The notes: generated by a model not told the origin, from the letters alone. DNA of 43,593 nt from Deltaproteobacteria bacterium (GCA_005774545.1 VAUL01000021.1:1-43593), one strand, 5' to 3'. Positions 10,014 to 18,427 are shown, counted from the first letter of the stretch. Numbers and translations: made by a program.

Positions 10014-11006
10014 TTGCCCATGTCCGCGACCGGTGCGCGTGAAACCATCCTGAACCTGTTTCGCCAGGCGTCCGCGGGGTACGTGTCGGGGGCGCGGCTG
10101 AGCGAGGTTCTGGGCGTGTCGCGCACCGCCGTGTGGAAGCAGATCGAGCAGCTGCGCCAGCTCGGCTACCGGATCGAGGCGATCCCCTCGCGCGGCTACC
10201 GGCTGTGCGACGTCCCCGACCTGCCGCTGGCCGAGGAGCTGCGCTCCGGGCTGGCGACGCGCCGCATCGGCCGGGAGATCCGCTACCTGGCGGAGACCGA
10301 TTCCACCAACCGCCAGGCCTACGCCCTGGGGGAGGCCGGCGCCGACGAGGGGCTGGTGGTGATCGCCGACCGGCAGAGTGCCGGCAAGGGGCGCATGGGG
10401 CGCACCTGGGCATCCCCCCCGGGGGTGAACCTTTACGTATCGATCCTTTTGCGGCCGCCGCTGCCGCCGCAGGCGGCCCCCCAGCTGACCTTCATCTCGA
10501 CCCTGGCTGTGAGCCGCGCCATTGCCGCGGTCAGCGGCCTGGCCCCGACCCACAAGTGGCCGAACGACGTCCTGATCGACGGCCGCAAGGTCGCCGGGCT
10601 GCTCAACGAGCTGAGCGCCGAGTCCGACCGGATCCGCTTCGTGGTGCTGGGGATCGGCGTCAATCTCAACATGACCGCCGAGCAGTTTCCTGCGGATCTG
10701 CGCATGCCGGCGACGTCGCTGCTCCTCGCCGGCGGCCGGCCGGTGCCGCGGGCGCTCTTCGCCCGCACCCTGCTCGAAGAGCTCGATGCCCTCTACGCCG
10801 AGTTCCTTCTGCACGGCCCGGCGCCGCTGCTAGCGGCCTGGGAGGAACGCTGCGACCTGGTCGGCAAGCCGGTCGAGGTCGACGAGGGAGGGAGCGGCCT
10901 GGTGCGCGGCACCGTCTCCGGGATCGATCGCGACGGCGCCCTGCTGCTGACCCTGGCGGACGGCTCGACGGCGCGGATTCTGGCGGGAGATGTAAGACAA
11001 TGCTAA
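10014..11006 (+). CDS. birA: Bifunctional biotin-protein ligase / biotin operon repressor
   Basis: Attaches biotin to the acyl carrier domain of acetyl-CoA carboxylase and similar enzymes, and with an N-terminal helix-turn-helix may repress biotin genes. About 330 residues. The winged HTH occupies residues 8-65 (SGARLSEVLGVSRTAVWKQIEQLRQLGY). The ligase core holds ETDSTN, the biotinyl-AMP loop GKGRMGRTW, KWPNDVLIDGRKVAGLLNE and GIGVNLN, followed by the small C-terminal domain. Start: GAGG at 10001-10004 has normal spacing to a TTG at 10014, while the ATG at 10020 is 15 nt away; either is possible. It is followed by heptamer repeat copy C and then coaX, a pairing common in bacteria. Confidence 0.95.
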   Translation: MPMSATGARETILNLFRQASAGYVSGARLSEVLGVSRTAVWKQIEQLRQLGYRIEAIPSRGYRLCDVPDLPLAEELRSGLATRRIGREIRYLAETDSTNRQAYALGEAGADEGLVVIADRQSAGKGRMGRTWASPPGVNLYVSILLRPPLPPQAAPQLTFISTLAVSRAIAAVSGLAPTHKWPNDVLIDGRKVAGLLNELSAESDRIRFVVLGIGVNLNMTAEQFPADLRMPATSLLLAGGRPVPRALFARTLLEELDALYAEFLLHGPAPLLAAWEERCDLVGKPVEVDEGGSGLVRGTVSGIDRDGALLLTLADGSTARILAGDVRQC

Positions 11007-11016
11007 AGAGAAAGGC

Positions 11017-11107
11017 AGCGATGAGCGATGAGTGCTGAGCGATGAGTAAAGGCAGCCCCCGGGCCGAAAGGTTCTTACTCATCGCTCATCGCTCAGAACT
11101 CAGCGCT
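11017..11107 (+). repeat. Heptamer inverted-repeat element, copy C
   Basis: Left arm 11017-11047 (AGCGATG, AGCGATG, AGTGCTG, AGCGATG, AGT), 29-nt loop 11048-11076 containing GGCCGAAAGG, right arm 11077-11107. Both arms are exactly 31 nt. The element fills the gap between birA (stop at 11006) and coaX (ATG at 11114). Confidence 0.9.
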
Positions 11108-11113
11108 TAGTTT

Positions 11114-11887
11114 ATGCTCCTAGCCATCGACATCGGCAATACCAACACCGTCTTCGGCCTGTACCGGGGCGAAACGCTGCTGCGCACCTGGCGGCTGCAG
11201 ACCGACCGCACCCGGACCGCCGACGAGTGGGCGCTGGCGGTGCACGGGCTGTTCGCCATGGCCGGGCTGCACCCCGGCGAGGTGACCGGCGCGATCATCG
11301 CCAGCGTGGTGCCGCCGGTGCTCCCGGCCATCGCGGCGCTGTGCCGCGAGCACCTGAAGCTGGAGCCGTGCGTGGTCGGCGCGGAGACGCCCACCGGCAT
11401 GCCGATCCGCTACGACAACCCGCGCGAGGTCGGCGCCGACCGGATCGTCAACGCCGTCGCGGCCTACGCCCGCAAGCGGCGCAGCCTGATCGTCATCGAT
11501 TTCGGCACGGCGACCACCTTCGACGCCATCAGCGCCCGGGGCGAGTACCTCGGCGGCGCGATCGCTCCGGGGCTGGGCATTTCGGCGGAAGCGCTCTGGC
11601 AGCGGGCCAGCAAGCTGCCGCGGGTGGAGATCGCCCGGCCGCCCCGGAGCATCGCCGGCAATACGGTGCACAGCATGCAGGCCGGGCTGTTCTACGGCTA
11701 CGTGGGGCTGGTCGACGGCATCGTCGGCCGCATGCAGGAAGAATTGGGCGACGATCCGGCCGTTCTGGCCACCGGCGGCCTGGCCGGCCTGATCGCGCCG
11801 CACAGCACCACCATCAATGAGGTCGATCCGGATTTGACCCTGGAAGGTTTGCGGCTTATCTTCGAACGCAGTCGGGCAGCTTCTTGA
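11114..11887 (+). CDS. coaX: Type III pantothenate kinase
   Basis: Phosphorylates pantothenate in the first step of coenzyme A synthesis; type III enzymes are ASKHA-fold and feedback-insensitive to CoA. The 257-residue length is typical. Motifs: [10 protein letters not shown] at 6-15 (phosphate binding), [16 protein letters not shown] (substrate binding), [13 protein letters not shown] (second nucleotide motif) and [11 protein letters not shown]. No Shine-Dalgarno sequence is visible: the ATG comes 6 nt after the right arm of repeat copy C. Expression may therefore depend on coupling to birA or on a leader within the repeat. Confidence 0.95.
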   Translation: MLLAIDIGNTNTVFGLYRGETLLRTWRLQTDRTRTADEWALAVHGLFAMAGLHPGEVTGAIIASVVPPVLPAIAALCREHLKLEPCVVGAETPTGMPIRYDNPREVGADRIVNAVAAYARKRRSLIVIDFGTATTFDAISARGEYLGGAIAPGLGISAEALWQRASKLPRVEIARPPRSIAGNTVHSMQAGLFYGYVGLVDGIVGRMQEELGDDPAVLATGGLAGLIAPHSTTINEVDPDLTLEGLRLIFERSRAAS

Positions 11888-11934
11888 CTTTATTTTGCGG
11901 TGCATTCCCATCGGCAAACAGGAAAGGAGAGAAC

Positions 11935-14022
11935 ATGCTGAACTTCGAGACAGTGAAGGTGCGCAACGTTGGGATCGTGGGGCAGGGTGACTCGGGGAAG
12001 ACCTCGCTGGTTGAGGCGATCCTGTTCAACACCGGCATGACCGACCGTCTCGGCAAGGTCGACGACGGTTCCTCCAACATGGACTTCGAGCCGGAAGAGG
12101 TGCGCCGCAAGATCACCATCACCTCCAAGCTGCACCACTGCGAGTGGCAGGGACACGACCTGCACATCGTCGACACCCCCGGCTATACCAACTTCCTGCA
12201 CGACACCCGCGGCTGCATGCGCGTCCTCGGCGGGGTGGTGCTGATGGTCTCCGCGGTCGACGGCGTCAAGGCCCAGACCCAGACGATCTGGAAATGGGCC
12301 GAGGAGTTCGAGAACCCGCGCATCGCCTTCATCAACAAGCTCGACCGCGAACGCTCCGACTTCCTCAAGACCATCGACGACATGGAGAAGTCGCTCAAGG
12401 CCAAGGCGGTGGCGGTCAACATGCCGCTCGGCCAGGAAGAGAATTTCAAAGGGATCATCGATCTGGTGCGGATGAAGGCGCGGGTCTTCCAGTTCGACGA
12501 CAAGGGCACCTACCAGGAGACCGACATCCCTGCGGATTTCCTCGACGAGGCCAGACGGCTGCGCACCCTGCTGCTGGAAGCGTGCGCCGACACCGATGAT
12601 GCCCTGATGGAAAAGTACCTGGAGACCGAGGAACTCGAACTGGAGGAGATCCTCAAGGCCCTGCGCGAAGGGACGCTGACCGGACGCTTCGTGCCGGTGA
12701 TGTGCGGGAGCGCGTCGAAGAACATCGGCATCCGTCAGCTGCTCGATTACATGGTCAAATGCCTGCCGTCGCCGGTCGACCGCGGCACCCAGTACGGCAC
12801 CAACCCCAAGACCGGCGAGCAGGAAGCGCGCAAGGCCGATCGCAGCGAGCCGTTCTCGGCGATGGTGTTCAAGACCATCAGCGACCCGTTCACCGGCAAG
12901 CTGACGCTGTTCCGCGTCTATTCCGGCATCGTCAAGTCGGACTCCACCGTCTACAACCCGAACAAGGACGCCTCGGAGCGGCTCGGCCAGATCCTCGTTC
13001 CCGAAGGGAAGAAGTACAAGCCGGTCGGCGAGGCGGTGACCGGCGACATCGTCGCGGTCGCCAAGCTCAAGGAGACCACCACCGGCGATACCCTGTGCGA
13101 TGGCGCCAAGCCGATTGTTTTCCCGAACCCGGTGGTCTTCAAGCCGGTGATCTCCTTTGCCCTGGCGCCGAAGAGCAAGGGGGACGAGGACAAGATCTTC
13201 TCCGGCCTGCAGCGCCTCACCGAGGAAGATCCGGCGCTGACCGTGCAGCGTGACGCCGAGACCAAGGAGATGATCATCTCGGGGATGGGCCAGGTGCATG
13301 TCGAGGTGGCGGTCGAGAAACTCAAGCGCAAGTTCGGCGTCGAGGTCGTTCTCAAGGAGCCGAAGGTCCCCTACCGCGAAACGATCAAGAAGAAGGTCGA
13401 GCAGCACTACCGGCACAAGAAGCAGTCCGGCGGCCGCGGCCAGTTCGCCGACGTGCACATCAAGCTCGAGCCGCTGCCGCGCGGCAGCGGCTACGAGTTC
13501 GTCGACGCCATCGTCGGGGGGGTGGTGCCGCGCCAGTTCATCCCGGCGGTCGACAAGGGGATTCACGAGTCGATGCGCAAGGGGTGGCTCGGCGGCTTCC
13601 CGGTCCAGGATTTCCGCGTGACGCTCTATGATGGCCAGTACCATTCGGTCGACTCGTCGGAGATGGCCTTCAAGATCGCCGGCTCGATGGCCTTCAAAAA
13701 GGCCTGCGAAGCGGCCAGTCCGGTGCTGCTCGAGCCGGTCATGATCATGGATATCACCGTTCCGGACGACTGCGTCGGCGATGTCATCGGCGACATGAAC
13801 TCGCGGCGCGGCCGGGTGCTCGGCGTCGATCCGCAGGGCTCCAACCAGGTGGTCAAGGTCCAGGTGCCGATGGCCGAGGTGCTCAAGTATGCCCCGGAGC
13901 TGCGCTCCATGACCTCCGATCGCGGCCTGTTCACCATGGAATTCGATCATTACGACGAGGTGCCGTCGCACCTCACCGCCAAGCTGCTCGAAGGGTTCAA
14001 GCGCGAGGCCGACGAGGAATAA
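11935..14022 (+). CDS. Elongation factor G-like GTPase (EF-G paralogue type)
   Basis: A 695-residue translation-factor GTPase with the EF-G domain order (G, II, III, IV, V). P-loop GQGDSGKT at 16-23 replaces the usual AHIDAGKT form; DTPGYTNF is G3 and NKLDRERSDF is G4. Domain IV contains QSGGRGQFADVHIKLEP, and domain V ends with RGRVLGVDPQGSNQVVKVQVPMAEVLKYAPELRSMTSDRG. The divergent G1 and the solitary position, away from rpsL, rpsG and tuf, indicate a second EF-G-like protein (EF-G II / FusA2 type) rather than the housekeeping factor. Its exact job (recycling, stress, back-translocation) is not known. The start is set by GGAAAGGAGA upstream of the ATG at 11935. Confidence 0.88.
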   Translation: MLNFETVKVRNVGIVGQGDSGKTSLVEAILFNTGMTDRLGKVDDGSSNMDFEPEEVRRKITITSKLHHCEWQGHDLHIVDTPGYTNFLHDTRGCMRVLGGVVLMVSAVDGVKAQTQTIWKWAEEFENPRIAFINKLDRERSDFLKTIDDMEKSLKAKAVAVNMPLGQEENFKGIIDLVRMKARVFQFDDKGTYQETDIPADFLDEARRLRTLLLEACADTDDALMEKYLETEELELEEILKALREGTLTGRFVPVMCGSASKNIGIRQLLDYMVKCLPSPVDRGTQYGTNPKTGEQEARKADRSEPFSAMVFKTISDPFTGKLTLFRVYSGIVKSDSTVYNPNKDASERLGQILVPEGKKYKPVGEAVTGDIVAVAKLKETTTGDTLCDGAKPIVFPNPVVFKPVISFALAPKSKGDEDKIFSGLQRLTEEDPALTVQRDAETKEMIISGMGQVHVEVAVEKLKRKFGVEVVLKEPKVPYRETIKKKVEQHYRHKKQSGGRGQFADVHIKLEPLPRGSGYEFVDAIVGGVVPRQFIPAVDKGIHESMRKGWLGGFPVQDFRVTLYDGQYHSVDSSEMAFKIAGSMAFKKACEAASPVLLEPVMIMDITVPDDCVGDVIGDMNSRRGRVLGVDPQGSNQVVKVQVPMAEVLKYAPELRSMTSDRGLFTMEFDHYDEVPSHLTAKLLEGFKREADEE

Positions 14023-14044
14023 ATCACGGCAAGGAGAGCTATCG

Positions 14045-15160
14045 ATGGCCGACAAGGATGAGTTCAAGTTCGATGATGACGACGCCTTCCCGGAAACCGA
14101 CCTGAGCGGGGCGTTTTCCGAGGGTGAGCAGGCCGCCCCCGAGGTGCCGGACTACCCGATGACCATCAAGAAGTCGGGCGGCAACCGGACCAAGCTGCTC
14201 GCGGCACTGCTGCTGGTGCTGGTTGCCGGCGGCGGCGCCTACTACTACTTCGTCATGAACAAACCGGCGCCGCCGCCCTCTCCGCCGCCGCGCAAGCCGG
14301 TGGCCGTCGCGCCGAAACCGGCGGCTGCACCGGTGCCCCAACCGGCAGCGCCGGCGGCCGGACAGGCGCAGGGCCCCGCGACTCCCCCGCCGGCCAAACC
14401 CGGCGCCGTTGCCCAGGTGCCGGCCCCCGTCCCGGCGCCTGCTCCGGCTCCGGCTCCGGTTGCCGTAGCCCCGCCGCCCAAGCCGGCGGGCGCTGTCGCC
14501 GTTGCCGTCCCCGCACCGGCCAAGCCGGCACCGGCACCGGCACCGGTTGCCGCCGCGCCCGCCGCCAAGCCCGCGGTTTCGACCCCCGCGCCCGTGCCGG
14601 CCCCGGCCCCGGCGAAGCCGGCGGTCGCCACTGCGCCGGCCCCGGCCAAGCCGGCGCCGGCAGCCGCTCCGGTCCCGGCCCCGCCCAAAGCGGCGCCGGT
14701 GGCCGCCGATGGCCCCTGGATGGTCGAGGCGGGCACCTACCTGAACGCGGCGGCGCTGAAAACCGCGGAAAAGAAGGTCCGCGGACTCGGCTACGAGCCG
14801 CAGGTCACCACGAAGCAGAAGAGCGTGCGCCTGACCCGCCTGCGCATCGGCTCCTACCCGGAAAGCGAGCTCAAGGAGGCGCTGGCCTACGCCCGCGGCA
14901 TCGCCCCGGATGCCTTCAGCATCCGCTCCGGGGACACGTTCACGCTGTACGCCGGGACCTTCGCCAACCCGCAGAACATTCGCGAGATGAGCGAGCGGCT
15001 GGTCGGCGAGGGCGTTCAGGTCGAAGAGGAGCCGGTCGAGATCAAGCGCACCATCAGCCTGTTGCGCTTCGGCGGCTTCCCCGACCAGGCCGCCGCCGCC
15101 GATGCCGCGGCCAGGGCCCGCAAGGCCGGGATCGCCGCCGAGGTGGTCAAGCCGCGCTGA
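14045..15160 (+). CDS. Membrane-anchored SPOR-domain protein
   Basis: A 371-residue protein. It has an acidic cytoplasmic N-terminus (about 1-50), one membrane segment near 54-74 (LLAALLLVLVAGGGAYYYFV), a long Ala/Pro/Lys-rich linker (about 78-220) and a C-terminal region of about 145 residues. That region contains two SPOR-like units: the first begins WMVEAGTYLNAAALKTAEKK and ends in VRLTRLRIGSYPES, the second begins TFTLYAGTFANPQNI. SPOR domains bind denuded peptidoglycan at the division site, so a septal or envelope role is expected. An AAGGAGAG site precedes the ATG. It follows the EF-G-like gene by 22 nt, probably in one transcript. Confidence 0.82.
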   Translation: MADKDEFKFDDDDAFPETDLSGAFSEGEQAAPEVPDYPMTIKKSGGNRTKLLAALLLVLVAGGGAYYYFVMNKPAPPPSPPPRKPVAVAPKPAAAPVPQPAAPAAGQAQGPATPPPAKPGAVAQVPAPVPAPAPAPAPVAVAPPPKPAGAVAVAVPAPAKPAPAPAPVAAAPAAKPAVSTPAPVPAPAPAKPAVATAPAPAKPAPAAAPVPAPPKAAPVAADGPWMVEAGTYLNAAALKTAEKKVRGLGYEPQVTTKQKSVRLTRLRIGSYPESELKEALAYARGIAPDAFSIRSGDTFTLYAGTFANPQNIREMSERLVGEGVQVEEEPVEIKRTISLLRFGGFPDQAAAADAAARARKAGIAAEVVKPR

Positions 15161-15169
15161 CCGGACCGG

Positions 15170-16231
15170 ATGGCCATGCCACAGCCTGATGTTGGAAGCG
15201 TCCGCCTGAAGGTCTCCCCGCAGGTGGCGCGCATCGTTGCTCCGGGGGCTCCCCGCGACGTCCAGTTGGCCGCCGCGCGGGGAGCCCTCCCCCTGTCCGG
15301 CGCCGACCTGCTGACGGCGCTCTGTTTCTTGTGCACTAGCGCGGATGCCGAGCTGAAAGGGGAGGCGGTGCGTACCCTGCGCACCCTGCCGGCAACGATC
15401 CTGCTGCCGGTGCTCGACGACCCCGCCCTGCACCCCCGCCTGATCGAACTGCTGGCGCGGGTGCGGATCAGCGATGTCGTCCTGATGGAGCGGGTCATCA
15501 GACACCCGGCGGTGAGCGAGGGAACCCTGCTGCACCTGGCGGCCCGGGCGGAGCAGCCGGTGTTGGAGCGCCTGGCCGACAACCAGACGCGGCTGACGGA
15601 AGCGATTGTCGCCGCCATCCTCGCCAACCCCCATGCCGAGCGGCTGCTCAAGTTCCGTCTGGGCTGGCGCGAGGAGCCAGAGCCCGCCGACGACGAGGAG
15701 GCCGGCGAAACCGAGGTCTTCCCCGAGGCCGTCGACGGCAATCCCGACGATATCGAGGAGGTCTCCGACGAGGAACTCGAGGCCCGGCTCAAGGAGGCCG
15801 AGCAGAAGGGGATGTCGAAGCACCAGCTGGCTCTGGAGATGCGGGTGGCCGAGAAGATCAAGATGGCCATGACCGGCGACAAGGAGTGGCGCAACATCCT
15901 GGTCAAGGATCCGAACAAGCTGGTGCACGGCGCCGTGCTCAAGAACGGCCGCATCACCGAGGCGGAGGTGGCGGTGGTGGCCAGGAACAAGACGTCCAGC
16001 GATGAGTTGATCCGGATCATCCTGCTCAATCGCGACTGGCTGAAAAACAGTGATATCCGCAAATCGCTGGTCACCCACCCGAAGACCCCGTTGCCCAAGG
16101 CGATCCGTTTCATCGGCAGCCTGACTGTCGATGAACTGAAAAAGCTGGCAAAGAGCCGCAGCGTCTCCACCGCGATCGTCACCACGGCCCGCAAGGAGCT
16201 GGAGAACCGGCTGAAGCGCAGCGGCGGCTAA
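15170..16231 (+). CDS. Hypothetical helical-repeat protein
   Basis: A 353-residue soluble protein without a recognised family. The N-terminal half is Leu/Ala-rich and looks like HEAT-type helical pairs (DVQLAAARGAL..., ELKGEAVRTLRTLPATILLPVLDDPALHPRLIELLARV). The centre is strongly acidic (about 163-205), and the C-terminal half is basic and helical (LVKDPNKLVHGAVLKN..., RIILLNRDWLKNSDIRKSLVTHPKTPLPKAIRFIG). It lies 9 nt after the SPOR gene with only a weak ribosome site, so coupling is likely. Repeat half-copy D begins 4 nt after the stop. Confidence 0.7.
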   Translation: MAMPQPDVGSVRLKVSPQVARIVAPGAPRDVQLAAARGALPLSGADLLTALCFLCTSADAELKGEAVRTLRTLPATILLPVLDDPALHPRLIELLARVRISDVVLMERVIRHPAVSEGTLLHLAARAEQPVLERLADNQTRLTEAIVAAILANPHAERLLKFRLGWREEPEPADDEEAGETEVFPEAVDGNPDDIEEVSDEELEARLKEAEQKGMSKHQLALEMRVAEKIKMAMTGDKEWRNILVKDPNKLVHGAVLKNGRITEAEVAVVARNKTSSDELIRIILLNRDWLKNSDIRKSLVTHPKTPLPKAIRFIGSLTVDELKKLAKSRSVSTAIVTTARKELENRLKRSGG

Positions 16232-16235
16232 AGGC

Positions 16236-16266
16236 AGTGCTGAGCGATGAGCGATGAGTGCGGAGT
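16236..16266 (+). repeat. Heptamer repeat, half-copy D (single arm)
   Basis: A single 31-nt arm: AGTGCTG, AGCGATG, AGCGATG, AGTGCGG, AGT. No loop and no right arm follow. An ATG inside it (16247) is in frame with the MOSC gene, but it is not the likely start. Confidence 0.8.
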
Positions 16267-16285
16267 ATTTTCAGACAGGGTTGAG

Positions 16286-16738
16286 ATGGAACGACAGGGC
16301 GAAATCATAGCGGTCTGTACGAGTGCCAACAAGGGCGAGCGCAAGATCGATGTCGGCAGCGGGCTGCTGGTCGAAGGGTTCGGGCTGGCCGGGGATGCCC
16401 ACGGCGGCGACTGGCACCGCCAGGTCAGCCTGCTGGCCACGGAAAGCATCGCCAAGATGCAGGCCGCCGGGCTCACTGTCGGGCCCGGCGACTTCGCCGA
16501 GAACCTGACCACCCGCGGGCTCGACCTCTGCAGTCTGCCGGTCGGCACACGGCTGCGGGTCGGCGGCGAAGCGCTGCTGGAGATCTCCCAGATCGGCAAG
16601 ATCTGCCACGAGCGCTGCGCGATCTTCTACCAGGCCGGTGACTGCGTCATGCCGCGCGAGGGGATCTTCGCCGTGGTCCTGAAGGGCGGGGCGGTGAAGG
16701 CCGGCGACCGCATCGCGGTCGTGGCGGGGGCGTCGTGA
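16286..16738 (+). CDS. MOSC domain protein
   Basis: A 150-residue stand-alone MOSC (molybdenum cofactor sulfurase C-terminal) domain. Markers are IDVGSGLLVEGFGLAGDAHGGDWHRQVSLLA, GDFAENLTTRGLDL and the conserved cysteine in KICHERCAIF. Small MOSC proteins are linked to molybdenum-cofactor handling or sulfur transfer; the precise reaction is not established. The ATG at 16286 is preceded by AGGG. An upstream ATG (16247) would add 13 residues encoded by the repeat arm and is rejected. It overlaps the following MogA-like gene by 4 nt (GTGA), which supports a shared molybdopterin role. Confidence 0.87.
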   Translation: MERQGEIIAVCTSANKGERKIDVGSGLLVEGFGLAGDAHGGDWHRQVSLLATESIAKMQAAGLTVGPGDFAENLTTRGLDLCSLPVGTRLRVGGEALLEISQIGKICHERCAIFYQAGDCVMPREGIFAVVLKGGAVKAGDRIAVVAGAS

Positions 16739-17238
16739 CGGGCGGCAGGGCGTTTCGCCTCGGCGTGCTGACCCTTTCGGACAAGGGGGCGCGCGGCGAG
16801 CGCGAGGACGAGAGCGGCCATCTGCTCGGCGAGATGGTGGCGGCGCTCGGCCGCATCGAGCGTTATGCCGTCATCCCCGACGATGTCGGGCAGATCACGG
16901 CCACCCTGGTCGCCTGGGCCGACGAGGCGCAGCTCGACCTGATCCTGACCACCGGCGGCACCGGTCTGTCGCCGCGCGACGTGACGCCGCAGGCGACGCT
17001 GCAGGTCATCGACTACCCGGTGCCGGGGATGGCCGAGGCGATGCGGCTGCACAGTCTGCAAAAGACCCCGCACGCCATGCTGTCGCGCGCCGTCGCCGGG
17101 GTGCGCGGGCGCACCCTGATCGTCAACCTGCCGGGGAGCCCGAAAGGGGTTCGGGAGAATCTCGAGGTGCTCCTGCCGGCGCTGCCGCATGCGTTGGCCA
17201 AGCTGCAAGGCGATCCGGCGGATTGCGGCGGCCCCTGA
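16735..17238 (+). CDS. mog: MogA/MoaB-type molybdopterin adenylyltransferase
   Basis: A 167-residue MoCF-domain protein expected to adenylylate molybdopterin before molybdenum insertion. Typical stretches: LTLSDKGARGEREDESG, LILTTGGTGLSPRDVTPQAT (the MPT-binding TTGGTG loop) and VNLPGSPKGVRENLEVLLPALPHAL. The start is a GTG that overlaps the stop of the MOSC gene. The MOSC-MogA pair suggests supply of Mo cofactor for enzymes such as nitrate reductase or formate dehydrogenase encoded elsewhere. Confidence 0.92.
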   Translation: MTGGRAFRLGVLTLSDKGARGEREDESGHLLGEMVAALGRIERYAVIPDDVGQITATLVAWADEAQLDLILTTGGTGLSPRDVTPQATLQVIDYPVPGMAEAMRLHSLQKTPHAMLSRAVAGVRGRTLIVNLPGSPKGVRENLEVLLPALPHALAKLQGDPADCGGP

Positions 17239-17250
17239 GGAGGCAACACC

Positions 17251-17448
17251 ATGAGTCGCAAGCTGGCCCGTTCGAAAAGAGAGAAGATGATTGCCGGGGT
17301 GTGCGGCGGGTTTGCCGAGTATTTCGGCTGGACGCCGTGGATGGTGCGCTTCGCCTACGTGGTGGTGAGCATCTTCAGTGCGGCGTTCCCGGGAATCCTC
17401 ATTTATCTGCTCCTGTGGTTCCTGATGCCTGTCTCCGAAGAGCGATAG
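17251..17448 (+). CDS. PspC-domain small membrane protein
   Basis: A 65-residue protein. It opens with a basic stretch and the PspC signature KMIAGVCGGFAEYFGWTPWMVRFAYV, followed by a hydrophobic segment (about 37-58). PspC-type proteins sense or buffer envelope stress with PspA/PspB, but neither partner is nearby. GAGGAGG precedes the ATG. It is 12 nt after mog. Confidence 0.9.
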   Translation: MSRKLARSKREKMIAGVCGGFAEYFGWTPWMVRFAYVVVSIFSAAFPGILIYLLLWFLMPVSEER

Positions 17449-17566
17449 CCCGCTGAAAAACGCCCATCTGCGGCGTTCCTCTCGGCCTCGTCGCTGCGAC
17501 GTAGCATCAAGGTACGCCTCGCTTCTCGCCCTTCAGGCGCCTTGCACCTGGGCATTTTTGAGCGGT
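17449..17566. repeat. Palindromic intergenic element with CCGCTNAAAAA ends
   Basis: The left end reads CCGCTGAAAAACGCCCAT (from 17450). The right end, read on the minus strand, is CCGCTCAAAAATGCCCAG (to 17565), so the ends are imperfect inverted repeats. The middle holds a small hairpin around GTCGCTGCGAC and arms related to GGCG/CGCC. It lies between convergent genes with no coding frame. It resembles a REP/MITE-type dispersed element; family membership cannot be shown from one full copy. Confidence 0.75.
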
Positions 17567-17587
17567 CTGTCACCTTTTGCGTCCACA

Positions 17588-17617
17588 CCGCTGAAAAACG
17601 CCCATCTACTGCATTCC
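17588..17617 (+). repeat. Partial second copy of the CCGCTGAAAAACGCCC end
   Basis: CCGCTGAAAAACGCCCATCT recurs exactly 138 bp after the left end of the first element, but then the sequence diverges. It is followed by a short direct repeat, ATTCCCTGTG then ATTCCTGTG. It is a fragment or solo end. Confidence 0.75.
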
Positions 17618-17650
17618 CTGTGATTCCTGTGATCGTTTCCCCGGTGGCCG

Positions 17651-18427
17651 TCAATGTCCGTGCGTGACGAGCCCGGCTGCGACGGCGGTGATGATGCCGG
17701 CGACCAGGGCGAGGCTGGCCGTCAGGCCGCGGCTGCGGTGGGATTCGGGGATCAGGTCGGAGGCGGCGATGTAGACGAAGGAGCCGCCGGCCATGGCTAG
17801 CAGCGCGCCCAGCCACTGTGGGTCGAGATCGCGCACGACGGCGTAGCTGAGCAGGGCCGCCGCCGGGGTCGCCAGGGCGACGAAGCTGGTCAGCTGGATC
17901 GCCTTGCGCCGCGGCCAGCCGTAATGGAGCAGGATCGAGAGCATGGCGATCCCTTCGGGCACCTCGTGGGCGATGACGCCCAGGGCCGCCAGCAGGCCGA
18001 GCTCGTGGCTGGCCTCGAAGCCGGTGCCGATGATCATGCCGTCGATGGCCGAATGCAGGGCCATGCCGATGAAGGCCACCGTCCCCAGGGGGTGGGGACG
18101 GCTGCAGCAGCCGTCGTGGCAGTCGTCCTCGAGCTGGACATGGTGCTGTTCCTCGTGCCCGGCGTGGATCAGCAGGTGGTGCTCGAGGAAGTAGAAGAGG
18201 ATGAACGCCAGCAGGATGAAGCCGGGGGCGCTGTCGTTCAGCTCCATCGCCTCCGGCAGGACGTGCAGGAAGCCGACGCCGAGCAGCACCCCCGCCGAAT
18301 AGGACACCAGGCTGGCCGAAAAGCGCCGGCTCCAGGCCTCCCGCGCCAGAATCAGCATCATCCCGGCGAAAGTCGCCGCGCCGGCGCCGCCGCCGTAAAT
18401 CAGAACCTCCCACCACTGGTTGCTCAT
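17651..18427 (-). CDS. ZIP family metal transporter
   Basis: A 258-residue membrane protein of the ZIP family, importing Zn2+ or other divalent metals. About eight membrane segments are visible. A His-rich cytoplasmic loop occupies the middle (EHHLLIHAGHEEQHHVQLEDDCHDGCC). Segment 4 has the metal-binding HSAIDGMIIG and segment 5 has HEVPEGIAM, the paired signatures of the family. The start at 18427 has GGGAG 9 nt upstream; the longer in-frame reading to 18502 lacks support. It is divergent from the nitrite reductase gene, and the palindromic operator lies in their shared 217-nt gap. Confidence 0.92.
   Translation of the reverse strand: MSNQWWEVLIYGGGAGAATFAGMMLILAREAWSRRFSASLVSYSAGVLLGVGFLHVLPEAMELNDSAPGFILLAFILFYFLEHHLLIHAGHEEQHHVQLEDDCHDGCCSRPHPLGTVAFIGMALHSAIDGMIIGTGFEASHELGLLAALGVIAHEVPEGIAMLSILLHYGWPRRKAIQLTSFVALATPAAALLSYAVVRDLDPQWLGALLAMAGGSFVYIAASDLIPESHRSRGLTASLALVAGIITAVAAGLVTHGH

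Noticed and set aside
11890-14067. 725-residue minus-strand frame over the EF-G-like gene
   Set aside because: Composition is His/Asp/Leu-rich as expected for an antisense GC artefact; the plus frame has all EF-G domains.
14039-16078. 679-residue minus-strand frame with Gly/Arg-rich repeats
   Set aside because: The glycine/arginine repeats mirror the Pro/Ala linker of the SPOR protein on the other strand; there is no start site or domain.
17239-17650. Insertion sequence between mog and ZIP genes
   Set aside because: No transposase frame; only small palindromic repeats and the pspC-like gene are present.
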